A stretch of DNA of 64,000 bases from Leishmania donovani (Eukaryota > Euglenozoa > Kinetoplastea > Trypanosomatida > Trypanosomatidae), in assembly GCF_000227135.1 (NCBI RefSeq), contig NC_018233.1, positions 62,001 through 126,000 of the forward strand. Reading direction: 5' to 3'. Numbering within the stretch: the first letter of the stretch is position 1; the number at the start of each line of letters is the position of its first letter. Shown in pieces: positions 39,076 through 48,983 of the stretch. The position numbers and the translations under genes are program-made. The notes below the pieces were generated by a model. That model was not told the origin of the DNA and did not search any database. It worked only from the letters and a program-made list of their open reading frames with translations.

Positions 39076-40689
39076 CGGAAGGCGCGGTAGGCTAGCACGA
39101 AACCTGGAAAAAGGATGACGTTGACACCTGTGTTGTTATATGTGTGTGCGTGTGGGTGTGGGGGTGTGTGTGGGTGTTGCGAAGAATGACGCAGAGGAAA
39201 AGGAGGAGAGACAAGAGTGGCAGCAGATCAGCAGGGGTCTGGTCGACTCATGGAAGGCATGGCAACATACACTCCTTCACTGGCGAAGGACATCGGCAGC
39301 TCTCTCAGACAATGCGGGAGAGAGAGCGTGCAGAAGAGGGGAAGGCCATGAAAAAGGGGGTGGAACAGCGCTGGTATTGGCGGCAAGCACACATCCAGAA
39401 GAAAGGGCGAAATGGACCTGAGTCACACCTGCACGTGTACCCCGTCCAGCACCGAGCTGAGGAGGAGCTGCTTTGTTTCTCGTTTTCCTTTGAAGTTTCT
39501 CCCCGTAGACTCCTGGAGTCGTGGGTGTGGATGGTCGATGCCTCTCTCTCTTTAGTCACCCTTCTTCTACCTCCCCGCTTGCAGGCGCGCGCGTGGGCAG
39601 GGGCAGGGTGTGGGGAGGTAGCAACCAAAAAAAAATGCTATCGGGTGCAACGGAGGAGAGGCACACACACAGACACACGTCACACACGGACAGATGAAGC
39701 AGGTAGACAGGCACAGAGGCACAGCGCATAGACATATAAGTGGTAGGCCGTTGATGATGGTGTTCCGTAGGAAGACAAGCACAAAAAGCGTAAAGCGAGA
39801 AGATGCGACAACGGGGGAAGCAAGACGTACGCGCAGTGCGTGTGCCAAGGTGGTGGAGGCCAACGAAGAGCACGAGATCGAAAGGCGCGTATAAAGAGGG
39901 AGAAGGAGGTGGGAGAGGGGCCTGTATTGATGCGGATGCGACTACCCTTCCCCATACGTATCTATGCATACACACATACATGCGTACGCAGAGAGAGAGA
40001 GACGCGCCGTAGAAGGGAGGAGCAAGAGAAGAGAGAAAGACATGAGAGAAGGCAAGAGAAGAGAAGCGACAAGCCGTTGAAGGCAACAGAGGTGCTTACG
40101 ATGCTAACCGTGACGATTAACGCCCGGCACACACACGGGCACACGCATACGCATATGTAATAGAATGTGAGAGTAACCCTCATCCTAGCTTGTCCGCGTG
40201 TGTGTGCGCGATGGGGTGTCGCTGTGTCGAGAGCGGAGGAGGAGAACATTGGAGGGAGAAACAGCAGCAAAGAGGAGGAGTGTGTGTGGGGGGGGGGGGG
40301 CAAGAGAGCGCGCCTAAGATGGCACAATGCCTGCGCGCGTCTGAGTCTCTTGCTGCCAGCTCTTCCCTATCAGCGAGTTGCATTCATGCAACTGCAACGA
40401 AGGCCCGAGCCGTCTCTGCGTCCCCCCTCCCCTCTTCAGCTCCCCCCCCCTTCCCTTGTTCGTCCGCCTCTCACGCATTCCCTCTCTCCGACAGCACCCA
40501 CACACACGCACCCGTGGACAGGCGCTGAGACAAGCCCACCGCGACCGCCAGCACCATCACCATAAGCAGCCGGTGGCCTTCGAACAAGACAACAAGGGAA
40601 AAAGGGGGCAAGAAAAACGGAGACACACGCCACACACGTCAATGTATATTAGAGGGGAGTACAAGAGGGAGGGAGGCGAATTTTTTTTC

Positions 40690-41450
40690 TGTTCGACGTG
40701 TACAACACACGCACTCCCCCGCCTGATGCCGCAGTCACCGCACCCCCTGAAATCAGGGTCGCGTATCTGCTCTCCGTGGGGGGAGGCGCTCCCGGTGTCC
40801 GCAGGACAGGTCTGGACTGGCGGTATGCCGAAGAGACGTGCGGTCATGATGGCATTGGTACCAGCTCACTACGGAATCGTGTCGCTGACTCCACAAAGAT
40901 CAACACACTCACACGCCTTTGACAGGCGTGTGGGTGCAGAAGGTGGAGTGCCCCATGCCGCCACGGGCTCCTGGCAGCGTCCGCCTGTCGAGAAAGGTGA
41001 GGGCAAGACATCCAGAGACGCCTCCCCTGGCGATATCGACGGAAACGACAAAATGAAGACAGCGAGCCACCCCTTCCCTAGACTCCCATGCGAAGAGACG
41101 CTGCACCATACTGTGGAATGCCGCGACTTTAAGCGAGCCAGGTCGAAGCATGGCACACAGGCAGGATGCAGTGCCTCAGAGGGCCCTGACCCGAGGCTGG
41201 CCAACATTCTCCCTGAGGATCATCTCGCATGCACCTAGACCACCCCCTACCACCCGCACGACGCCCGCCACCGCTTTCCGCCATCGAGCAGGACCCTGCA
41301 CGAGACCCGCCTGAATCGGAACGCGCAGTGCAGCCAGGTCACCCTCTGGCGCCCCTCGCACAACACGTATGCGAAGAAGGGACGAGAGGAGCACGCTAGA
41401 CGCATAAACCGATGCAACGGCGGACAGCTCGTCCTAGATGAGAGGGACGT
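40690..41450 (-). other. candidate decayed element or remnant gene
   Basis: Unlike its surroundings, this segment has almost no dinucleotide repeats and has mixed base composition on both strands. It directly abuts the dispersed repeat copy at 41449-41551. Reading the minus strand from the repeat leads straight into it, which would suit a degenerate retroposon body (SIDER/DIRE type) lying 3' of a conserved head. There is no reverse-transcriptase or nuclease motif that I can identify, so the call is tentative. Confidence 0.3.
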
Positions 41451-41551
41451 AGCCGCAGTGCCACATAGTTGAGCTGTAGTTTTGTGTGTGTGTGTGCAAA
41501 CTTATCGGCTTGCTCGTGGTGGAATGCCGCGTTGAAGCAGGAAAGAGACGC
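41449..41551 (-). repeat. diverged dispersed repeat, copy 2 (inverted)
   Basis: Its minus strand aligns with plus-strand bases 66-160: GCGTCTCTTT, CTTCAACGCG, CCAC, CGAGCAAG, GATA, CAGCTCA and TGTGGCAC appear in the same order. The middle part has acquired a CA-repeat expansion (41481-41496) relative to the first copy. Confidence 0.65.
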
Positions 41552-42933
41552 GCCCTTCGTTCGGCGCAGGGGGTGGGTGGGTGCGAAGAAGTGCACAAGT
41601 CAGTCATGCGTCGTTCCGTCTAACGAGCAAGCAACGAAACGGAGAAGCGACCGGTACATGCGTGCGTATGCATGTTCGTGGGGGTGATGGGATGGAAAGA
41701 TGAAAAGGAGAGTCGTAAAATAAGAAAACAAGCAGTCGTCATCGGCGGAAGAAAGCACAGAGAGAGAGGCGCACACGCACACACACACACACACCTGCGT
41801 GCACACCGTACAGAGAGAAGAGAAACAGCACTAGAGGCTGAACAAGAAAAAGGGTGAAAACAACGAAGAAAAAGATGAGGGAGGGAGGAAAGGGTGCAGT
41901 GGCGGTGGTGATACCGGTGATCGCTGCAGCTGCTGCGGTGTTACTGCTGGTCACCTCTTGCCTAGTGGGTTTTCGAGAGTGAGTGAGCGTGTGTAGGTGT
42001 ATTCTACGTAACGCGCTCAATCATGGTGCATACACACGCCCCTCTATCATTCTCATGTGGGCTTCCCTCTTGCCTCGTGAGACGCAGTGGCCCTCCTCCC
42101 CTCACCTTCCCCCTCCTCTTGTTGCTTTCAAAAGGGAAACCAGGGCCGCTGCGTTCGCTGTGCCGACGACGGTCGGGAGGAGGGAGTCGCCATCGAACGG
42201 ATGACGAAAAGGCACACGTTGCGGCAGAGTTTCGATTCGGTACACCCAATGCACCCGCCTGCCGCGACTGCGGCTGCCGTTGCTCCTCCATAGAAGCGGA
42301 CTGGCTTTGCTGCGACCATTCGGCTCCTGTCGCTGGCGCACGGCTGTGACGACGACGACCACATTCGTGAGTTCCCCCTTTAGCGGCCACAAGAGCATGA
42401 AAAGAAGACGTTCGGAGGCACGCAACTTCGTCTGCCCGGGCGTGGTGAGTGCGAGGGGAGGGGAGGGGATTGGGGCGAAGGGAGTGGGAGGAGAGGAAGT
42501 GTCCTGAAAACGGAAAAAAAATTGAAGCTTCGGTGCGCTGACGCGCATAGATAAAAAAAAAGAGGAGGAGGGAGTGTATGCGTGTGTGTGTTTGTGTGTG
42601 TGTGTGCGTGCGTCTGACGCGATAGACAGAGGCACAGACAGACGGGCAGACGGTGGTCTTTTACGGGCTGTCGAGGATGGCGGTCGCTGTGAGGGAGAAG
42701 AAGGCGGAAGTGGAAACAGACCGTCGTCACACTCGGCACCTTCACTTCTTGCGCTAGCCAAACCCTCTACCAGCCCCATCGCTCACCCACATATTCATTC
42801 CCACCGTAGCTACCCTCGCGTCTTCTCACCAATGCCGCTGTGTGTGTGCAGGGGGGGGGAGAGGGGGAGAGAAGGAAGTGGGATGTCTGCAAGTGGCCGC
42901 TCACTCTTTCAGTCGCCCTCGCACACTCACCCT

Positions 42934-44967
42934 TTATGGAGGCAACTCGTTAATCGGCTCCCCAGGCTCGCGGCGCTGCTTGCGGTGCAGCGACCGCGCC
43001 TTTTGCTCGATGATGTTGCCGTTGACGTCGATGTCGTCGCAGATGCGCGCGGCCGGCACCAGCACAAAGCTCAGCGGCACAATCAGCATCGGCAGCAGGA
43101 TGTGACCAATCAAGAGCAGCATCGGCACATTCGAGAAGTCGCACGCGCCCTTCGTCGTGATGGGCCACTTAAACTCCATCAGCAGGGAGCCCACCGTGTT
43201 GGACATGGAGGCGCCCAGGTTGCCGAAGCCGGCAACCAGCGCGTACACCATGCTCTCGGAGCCGCGTGGGCAGATGCGGGACAGCAATATCACCGTTGGC
43301 ATCCAGGCGAGGTAGTAGCTCACCTCGTACACAATGGCGTCGCCGAAGAGGTACATGGCGTGATCCGGGATGCCAATGTATAGGTTCCAGCGCTTCACGA
43401 TGATGATGTCGAAGGCGGAGGCGAGCACCTGGATGAAGTACGTGAACATGAGCGTGAAGCGGAGGCTGTGCTTCGAGAAAAGGTACGGGAACGCAGCGAC
43501 AGCCGCGATACCAGCCAGGTTGCCAATAACGGCACCGATCGTGTTGTAGAAGACGTATGAGAAGTGCGGGCCCTCCGGGTAGCACTCCTTCGATGCCATG
43601 TAGAAGCTGTCCAGCGCGCCGGGTAGCTGCAGGTACAGAAAGGCGTAACTGAAGAAGTATATGCTCACCTTGGCGATGAGAAACGGCAGGGCCCAAAAGG
43701 CGCAAGCCCCACACGCCAACACCACTGCGATGCAGGAGTACAGCAGTTGCCAGCGCGTGCCCAGGATGGTGACGCACATCATGGTGATCACCGAGCACGC
43801 CATCAGTGAGCTGTACACAAAGATGCGCCAGTTGCGCATGCAGACGCCCTTGTTGATCTCCACGATGCCGCCGCAGCAGCTCACAATGTTCAGCGCGGGG
43901 GCCTCGTCCTCGGCCGTCTCCCCGCCGTCGTGCAGCGTGTCAAGCGCGAAGTCGCCGTTCAGCTCCCCCTCAGCGTTGTAATAGGCAGCCGCCTCCGCCG
44001 ACACGGGCTTATCGAGTCCGGAGTCCGCCTTGCCGTCCTCCTCCTTGCCGCTGCCCGTGGCCCGGAACGACGACACCAGCTGGCGCTCCCGCAGCGCGCG
44101 GTTCAGTTCCCTCTTCAGTGTCAGAGCATCTGCCAGCTGCTCCTCGCGGTTCGTCCCCTCGCCATACCAGTTCCACACAAAGAAGAGAGCGCTGAGGAGC
44201 TGCGTCGCAGCGGCAATGAACAGGCCCACCTGAGGTAGTTCCTTGTCCGAAAGCGGTCCCTGGATAACGGCACCGACGATGGTCGCCGACAGGATGAACC
44301 ACCAGATCCAGCTGATGAGGGAGGGGCCCGACGCGGGGCGACGGCGCATGAGGCGGCTGTAGTGGCCCTCAGAGAGAATATCCACGTTCGCGATGCAGAA
44401 GCTCGTGAGAAAGATGAAGCCGGCAGCGATGTCAGCGCTGGACTCCTTCTTCGGCAGGCAGCCGTACCCTACAGTGAGGGCGGCGCCAACGATGCAGGCC
44501 GCCGCGCAGTACCAGCGCTTCGTGTAGCCGAAAATCGCCAGCGAGTCGGACGTCATGGCGGCAAAGGCCTTGATGGAGAAGCCCAGCTTGGCAATGCTGG
44601 CCAGGCGCTGGTAACGCACCCCCGACACGCCGAAGCGGGAGGTGAACATAGAGAAACACGCGTAGTTGATCAGGCTGTACCCGACACCCTTATTCAGGAA
44701 GTACACGAGGCCCAGAGAGAAGGTGCACCGAGGGCCGTAGCCCTGGCAACTCTTGCCAAAGATCGGGATGCGCTCCAGGCACGGCATCTTTTCGAACAGC
44801 GCGCGTGCATCGGGGTGGACGTAGTGGCCCTCCTCCCCGGCAGCCTCATCGGGTTTGTCATCAGCCTGATTCACATTGTCGATGTCATCGATCGCAGAGA
44901 GGTTTACGCGAAGGCGGCTGTTAAACTCATTGTCCTTCTCGCGGTCTTCTCGGTAGTTGGCCGCCAT
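42934..44967 (-). CDS. folate/biopterin (pteridine) transporter, BT1 family, 677 aa
   Basis: This plasma-membrane carrier takes up pterins or folates, which trypanosomatids cannot make de novo. The N-terminal 80 residues are acidic and polar. The first conserved family segment follows with YGPRCTFSLGLVYFLNKGVG, then about twelve hydrophobic spans. Recognisable features are FGYTKRWYCAAACIVGAA, the IANVDILSEGHYSRLMRRRP loop after the fifth or sixth span, a WIWWF cluster, a long acidic central cytoplasmic loop (about residues 300-420), and DHAMYLFGDAIVYEVSYYL followed by the GFGNLGASMSNTVGS motif in the last third. The basic C-terminus is SLHRKQRREPGEP. The start at 44967 (MAANYRED) is preferred over 45081 because a pyrimidine tract and AG lie between them. 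The frame is intact; substrate preference cannot be read from sequence. Confidence 0.95.
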   Translation of the reverse strand: MAANYREDREKDNEFNSRLRVNLSAIDDIDNVNQADDKPDEAAGEEGHYVHPDARALFEKMPCLERIPIFGKSCQGYGPRCTFSLGLVYFLNKGVGYSLINYACFSMFTSRFGVSGVRYQRLASIAKLGFSIKAFAAMTSDSLAIFGYTKRWYCAAACIVGAALTVGYGCLPKKESSADIAAGFIFLTSFCIANVDILSEGHYSRLMRRRPASGPSLISWIWWFILSATIVGAVIQGPLSDKELPQVGLFIAAATQLLSALFFVWNWYGEGTNREEQLADALTLKRELNRALRERQLVSSFRATGSGKEEDGKADSGLDKPVSAEAAAYYNAEGELNGDFALDTLHDGGETAEDEAPALNIVSCCGGIVEINKGVCMRNWRIFVYSSLMACSVITMMCVTILGTRWQLLYSCIAVVLACGACAFWALPFLIAKVSIYFFSYAFLYLQLPGALDSFYMASKECYPEGPHFSYVFYNTIGAVIGNLAGIAAVAAFPYLFSKHSLRFTLMFTYFIQVLASAFDIIIVKRWNLYIGIPDHAMYLFGDAIVYEVSYYLAWMPTVILLSRICPRGSESMVYALVAGFGNLGASMSNTVGSLLMEFKWPITTKGACDFSNVPMLLLIGHILLPMLIVPLSFVLVPAARICDDIDVNGNIIEQKARSLHRKQRREPGEPINELPP

Positions 44968-44985
44968 GGCTGCAGGCTTGTTGAG

Positions 44986-45003
44986 CTCGGGAAAGAGAAA
45001 AGG
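44986..45003 (-). promoter_or_regulatory. predicted trans-splice acceptor for the pteridine transporter
   Basis: The minus strand reads CCCTTTTCTCTTTCCC followed by GAG, with the AG at 44987-44986, 19 bases before the ATG at 44967. It lies downstream of the in-frame ATG at 45081. A CAG at 44974-44972 is an alternative. Confidence 0.5.
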
Positions 45004-45053
45004 GCGGCGAGGGGGAGAGGGAGGATGCCGCGTGCGTGAGAATCGGTGTTGGT

Positions 45054-45067
45054 GGGGGGGGGGGGGG
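45054..45067. repeat. G14 homopolymer
   Basis: Fourteen consecutive G on the plus strand, poly-C in the transcribed sense, 87 bases upstream of the transporter start. Confidence 0.9.
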
Positions 45068-45704
45068 AAGTACAGAGACACACAAACTGGTGTGTGGCGA
45101 GTGGGAAGGGATCAGCGATCGCGACAACAAGAAAGGGAGCAGAACCCCGAAAAAGCGAAGAAGGACCGAGAGCGAAGAACACCGGAGATCAGGTAGGCGA
45201 AGGAAGGGTGAGAAGCAGAGAAACAAGGAGGAGACAATTGCGTGGAGGGACAGCGGTGGGCGAATGGAAGAGGTAGAGGGGGAACTTGATGCGCGGGAAG
45301 CGGGGAGCGGGGGGAGGGGACGACCTGAGTGCAGAGAATGTCTCTCCTCAGAGCCGCCTCTACCCACTCAGCCCTCGCCACCCCCCCCTCCTCTGTGTCC
45401 GTGCAAAGCCGATGGCAGAAGGAGAGACGTACGCATACGTGGGAAGAGCAAAGGGCTTTGTGTAAGTGCACAAACACCGAAAAAACGGGGTGGGAGGGGG
45501 GAGGGGTATGCGCGTCTTTCACCAGAAGCGCGCCGCCCTCGGAATTACGTCAAGAGTGACGAGTATCGTGTCGCCCAACTTGCTATTCTTTCGCCGTCGC
45601 TTCGGCCCCAAAGCGCGGCGCAAGCGCGGATATGGGGGGAGGTGCTCCTTGCCCCACTTGCTGAGCTCGCCCCGTACGTGCACGAGAAAGAGAAGGTGGT
45701 GTGT

Positions 45705-45746
45705 GTGCGGTGTGTGTGCGGTGTGTGTGTGTGTGTGTGTGTGTGT
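45705..45746. repeat. GT array with imperfect units
   Basis: The unit GTGTGTGCG is repeated at 45703-45722 and then passes into pure GT to about 45746. Confidence 0.85.
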
Positions 45747-45908
45747 CTTGAGGTGGCGGCTGGACCTCGATAATCACTCTGCAGCACCGACGCACACGCA
45801 CAGAGAGAGGGAGAGATGGAGCAGCGCAGAAGCCAGCAAAGAGAAAAATTGCCGTGCGAGCAAACGGAACAGAGCTGGCGAATCACCCGCGCTCGCGGTC
45901 TGCACGCG

Positions 45909-48900
45909 CTAGCCCGGGTACTGCTCCGCAAACTCCATCACGGAGGAAACAAACGTGGCGTACTCCACAGAGGCGTCATCCGCCGTACCACGCAGCGAGT
46001 CCAGCAGCGACGCACCCTGAGTGGGCAGGCTATGGCCGCTGTGGTGGTGTTTGCACCAGGCAACCACACGGCGACACAACTCTCGGGTGGCACGGACCCT
46101 AGTAACACCATGTCTCTCCAGCACGCAGTTCACCGCCTCGGCGCACATGCCGTACGTGACTCGGCTCTCCTCCCACACCGACGAGTCAAGGTGCGAGCTG
46201 TAGGCAGTGCCGTGGTCCGATGTCGGGTTGCTGCGACGTTGCACCTGCCCTCGTCGCCTATGGCGACGTCGCATGTTCGACTCCTCCACGAGGAGGAGGA
46301 ACATGAGAAGCAGGTCCCGCGCATGCGGCCGCACTGCCTCGCACACGTCCAGCACCAGACTCAGTCGTGCTCGCTCTTCCTCCGCTGCAAGTCGCTGCCC
46401 CCGCAGCTGCTCCTGCATCGCCACGTAGTCCGCCGCCGGCGCGATGAGCCGGGCGGAGCGCACGCTCACTCGCGCATCGGCGTACTCGTGTGACGTCGTA
46501 GTGCACCTGCTGCTGCTTGGAGAGCGCATCTGTCGCGCGAGCAGCGTGTGCAGGGCGTTCCTCCGCTCTCGCTGCAGCGTGAGCGAGCTGCGCTCATCAA
46601 ACCGAGTGGCGGAGCTCGACGACAACGGAGTGGCTTGAACACGCTCAACGGAATTGTTGACATGGCGTGATTTACGGAAGGACAGCGTGGAGTTCCGACC
46701 GCCTCGCACCTCGGCTCCTTCGCAAGGCACATCAATGATCCGCGGTGGAGGGTGGAAGCCGCGGCCAGGTGCCGGCGCCTCCTGGACAGATTCGACCAGG
46801 TACCGCACGTCGTGCAGACTCGGAGTTGAGGTTTGTGGGAGGTCGTCATCAAAGCCAGTAGCACGATATGCCTCGCGTGATGGCTGGTGAGTGTACGTCC
46901 GAGGCAACCATTCCCGCGGCACCGTCTGAACCGCTTCACGCTCGAGATGGCTGGTCTGTGGCAACCATGAAGCCTCTCCTCGCGGCCAGGCCCAATCCTC
47001 TTCTGCGCCTTCCCCCTCCACCTGCAGTTGCTCCACATCCTGCGAGGCCGCACACCCTTCTCTGCCCTTCTTTGAGAACGCTGCAGCTGACGCAGTGGCA
47101 CCAATCGCGCTGGATTTGAAGAAGGGCTGACACGGCGGCACTCGGTGACGAGGGCGGGCCTCAGGGGGAGCACTTGCGCCGCGGCTGGCACAAATCGGCT
47201 CTACAGAGTACCCGCACAAGATGAGAGACTCATCCTGCCGGCTGGGCTCCAGCTCCTCGGTTTGCACGCTGAAGTCGATCAAGTCCGGCACCGCGTCTAC
47301 CTCCTCCTCCTCCTCCCATGTCTTGGGAGGTAACAGAGAAGGCGAGGCATCGAGGTCGTGGTGGTGCGGCTCCGGCTCCGGGTGCTGGTAGGCCACTGTA
47401 GCTGGGTCGCCCCCAATGAACTGTGCGTCTGTCAGTGAGACCAGTGGGCTGCCGGAGCGAGCGACTGGGCAGGTGCGGCCGTGGAGCACGCCCGGGCTCG
47501 GCGTGGGTGAACAGTTCGAGGCGTCACGACCACAACGACCGCCTTGCCCTCCACCTCTCAGCAACAGCACCCCCTCCACTGAGACGGACGAAGAGTAAGA
47601 GAGGTCGGATCTGTCACCCGTCTCCTTGTAAACGCTGGTGTGGAGACCAGCTGTCACGGTATCCTCCCCATCGCCCTCGTCGTCATCCATCATTGTGTCG
47701 TCCACAAGAATGGTCCGCGTTGGGGTCGGGTAGTGGCCTGTGCACTGAAGAATCAGTGGTACCCCGCGCGGCGGACGGTCTCGCACCACACGCGTCCGTG
47801 GACCCATCAGCGCCGTGGTCTCGAGGGCTGGGAGCATCGTGGGCGTGCGAGTGTCTTTTCCACGTGGCTGCTGCGCTGCGGGCGGCGTCGCCGTCACGGT
47901 AATAGGGCGTGGGGGCGGCGAGTTGGCGGCAGCACTGGTGTCATCGGGCGAGAACGAGACGCGAGCGTCACAGTCGCGCGGAGCCACGCGTGGGGGTGTT
48001 GTCGGTGTAGCCGCAGAGGCCCTCTTTCCTCCGTCGCAGCCTTTGTGGTTGCCGTTCGTCAGCACATCTGTGAGTGGCAGCACGTGCACTGCATCGATAG
48101 TGGCCAGAGTGGACGCGCGAGAAGACGAGGCATAGTTCGTTCGTCGGTATCCACGTGCGCCTTGATCAGCCATGCAGGAAGCAGCACCGTTCAGCTCTGA
48201 CACTGGTGGCGGCGACGGTGCCGCTGTGCCCCCGCGCTCCATGACCGAAGAAGATCCTCCGTGGTAGGGCAGTGCGTCGGTCCGCCGCTCGAAGCGACTC
48301 TCGGACGTGCGAGCAGGGGTGTGTGGTAGCACTTGGCGCCGAATGAGCACGTCTTCCGGCAGCTGTGGCTTCTTGGGGTGAACCGCAGCTGCATCCTTGG
48401 AGTACGGTGTGGACAGGGCACGCAGCGGGTCGAGCCAGCTGTTTCTGCGCCCTCCCCCACTCTTCAGGGGTGGGGAGGGCCCTATAATCTTAGCCGAATG
48501 GCCAGCAGCGTCCAGTGTTAGCGCAGGCGCCGGGAAGGAATCTTTTCTATGGCTCACCATGATGGACTCATAGTCGACATCGCACAAGCCGTCTGCATCC
48601 CCCTCCGCAACAACGTCCGTCACCACCTGCGCGCCGTTGTCATCGCTACAGAGGTGCGGAAGCAGTTTTCGACTGCATGCATCGCCCTCTTTCTCGACCT
48701 CACTGCCAAGTGGCGGTGGAGGCGGCAGCGCTGCCTGTTCATCGCGCCTCGCTTCTCCTGCGTAGTCACTGAAGTACGATGCGTCCACGTCTCTTCTCAC
48801 CTCCTCCACATCAGTCGAGCCGTCGTGCTGAGGGGGGCTGGCCTCCACCTCAAGGTCCGGCGCTCTCTCATCGTCACTGCTGCAATGATCAGTCGAAATT

Positions 48901-48983
48901 GTAGACGCGTACAACTCTTCCGCATCGGCCTCATTAGTAGACACGTGATATGCAGCGATGCGCATACACTGACTGGCGGGCAT
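45909..48983 (-). CDS. large low-complexity hypothetical protein, 1024 aa
   Basis: I do not recognise this protein. Most of it is Ser/Pro/Arg/Thr-rich and probably disordered. Acidic stretches (ADAEELYAS, DDTMMDDDEGDGED, TWEEEEEVDAVPDLIDF) alternate with Arg-rich patches. A helical C-terminal region of about 170 residues is the most ordered part. It contains YVAMQEQLRGQRLAAEEERA, VLDVCEAVRPHARDLLLMFL, a very basic stretch (NMRRRHRRRGQVQRR), and two helix pairs around YGMCAEAVNCVLERHGV and ATRELCRRVVAWCKHHH. It ends in a short helical segment (SVEYATFVSSVMEFAEQYPG). The last part could be an EF-hand-like or LisH-like helical bundle, but no defining motif is present. The start at 48983 (MPASQCMRI) is the first ATG of the frame; Met7 is an alternative. 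Confidence 0.75.
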   Translation of the reverse strand: MPASQCMRIAAYHVSTNEADAEELYASTISTDHCSSDDERAPDLEVEASPPQHDGSTDVEEVRRDVDASYFSDYAGEARRDEQAALPPPPPLGSEVEKEGDACSRKLLPHLCSDDNGAQVVTDVVAEGDADGLCDVDYESIMVSHRKDSFPAPALTLDAAGHSAKIIGPSPPLKSGGGRRNSWLDPLRALSTPYSKDAAAVHPKKPQLPEDVLIRRQVLPHTPARTSESRFERRTDALPYHGGSSSVMERGGTAAPSPPPVSELNGAASCMADQGARGYRRTNYASSSRASTLATIDAVHVLPLTDVLTNGNHKGCDGGKRASAATPTTPPRVAPRDCDARVSFSPDDTSAAANSPPPRPITVTATPPAAQQPRGKDTRTPTMLPALETTALMGPRTRVVRDRPPRGVPLILQCTGHYPTPTRTILVDDTMMDDDEGDGEDTVTAGLHTSVYKETGDRSDLSYSSSVSVEGVLLLRGGGQGGRCGRDASNCSPTPSPGVLHGRTCPVARSGSPLVSLTDAQFIGGDPATVAYQHPEPEPHHHDLDASPSLLPPKTWEEEEEVDAVPDLIDFSVQTEELEPSRQDESLILCGYSVEPICASRGASAPPEARPRHRVPPCQPFFKSSAIGATASAAAFSKKGREGCAASQDVEQLQVEGEGAEEDWAWPRGEASWLPQTSHLEREAVQTVPREWLPRTYTHQPSREAYRATGFDDDLPQTSTPSLHDVRYLVESVQEAPAPGRGFHPPPRIIDVPCEGAEVRGGRNSTLSFRKSRHVNNSVERVQATPLSSSSATRFDERSSLTLQRERRNALHTLLARQMRSPSSSRCTTTSHEYADARVSVRSARLIAPAADYVAMQEQLRGQRLAAEEERARLSLVLDVCEAVRPHARDLLLMFLLLVEESNMRRRHRRRGQVQRRSNPTSDHGTAYSSHLDSSVWEESRVTYGMCAEAVNCVLERHGVTRVRATRELCRRVVAWCKHHHSGHSLPTQGASLLDSLRGTADDASVEYATFVSSVMEFAEQYPG

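Larger units (their letters stand above)
39076..42933. other. gene-poor interval, 3.9 kb, with possible decayed element
   Basis: This is the longest stretch without a credible gene inside the array. It contains GT-rich sequence at 39139-39178, a G13 run at 40288-40300, a moderately complex segment with few microsatellites (about 40690-41450), the second copy of the dispersed repeat (41449-41551), a CA run at 41774-41792 and a GT-rich stretch at 42576-42612. Short minus-strand frames at 40869-41207 and 41176-41394 have non-repetitive composition but no motif I recognise. Confidence 0.55.
44968..45908. other. intergenic region
   Basis: It contains the predicted splice acceptor at 44986, a G14 run (45054-45067), purine-rich sequence at 45120-45330 and a GT array at about 45705-45746. 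No gene is supported. Confidence 0.6.

Noticed and set aside
40378..41238. 286-codon plus-strand open frame
   Set aside because: Its first half is microsatellite-like and the remainder overlaps the possible decayed element on the other strand. It has no recognised motif or splice context.
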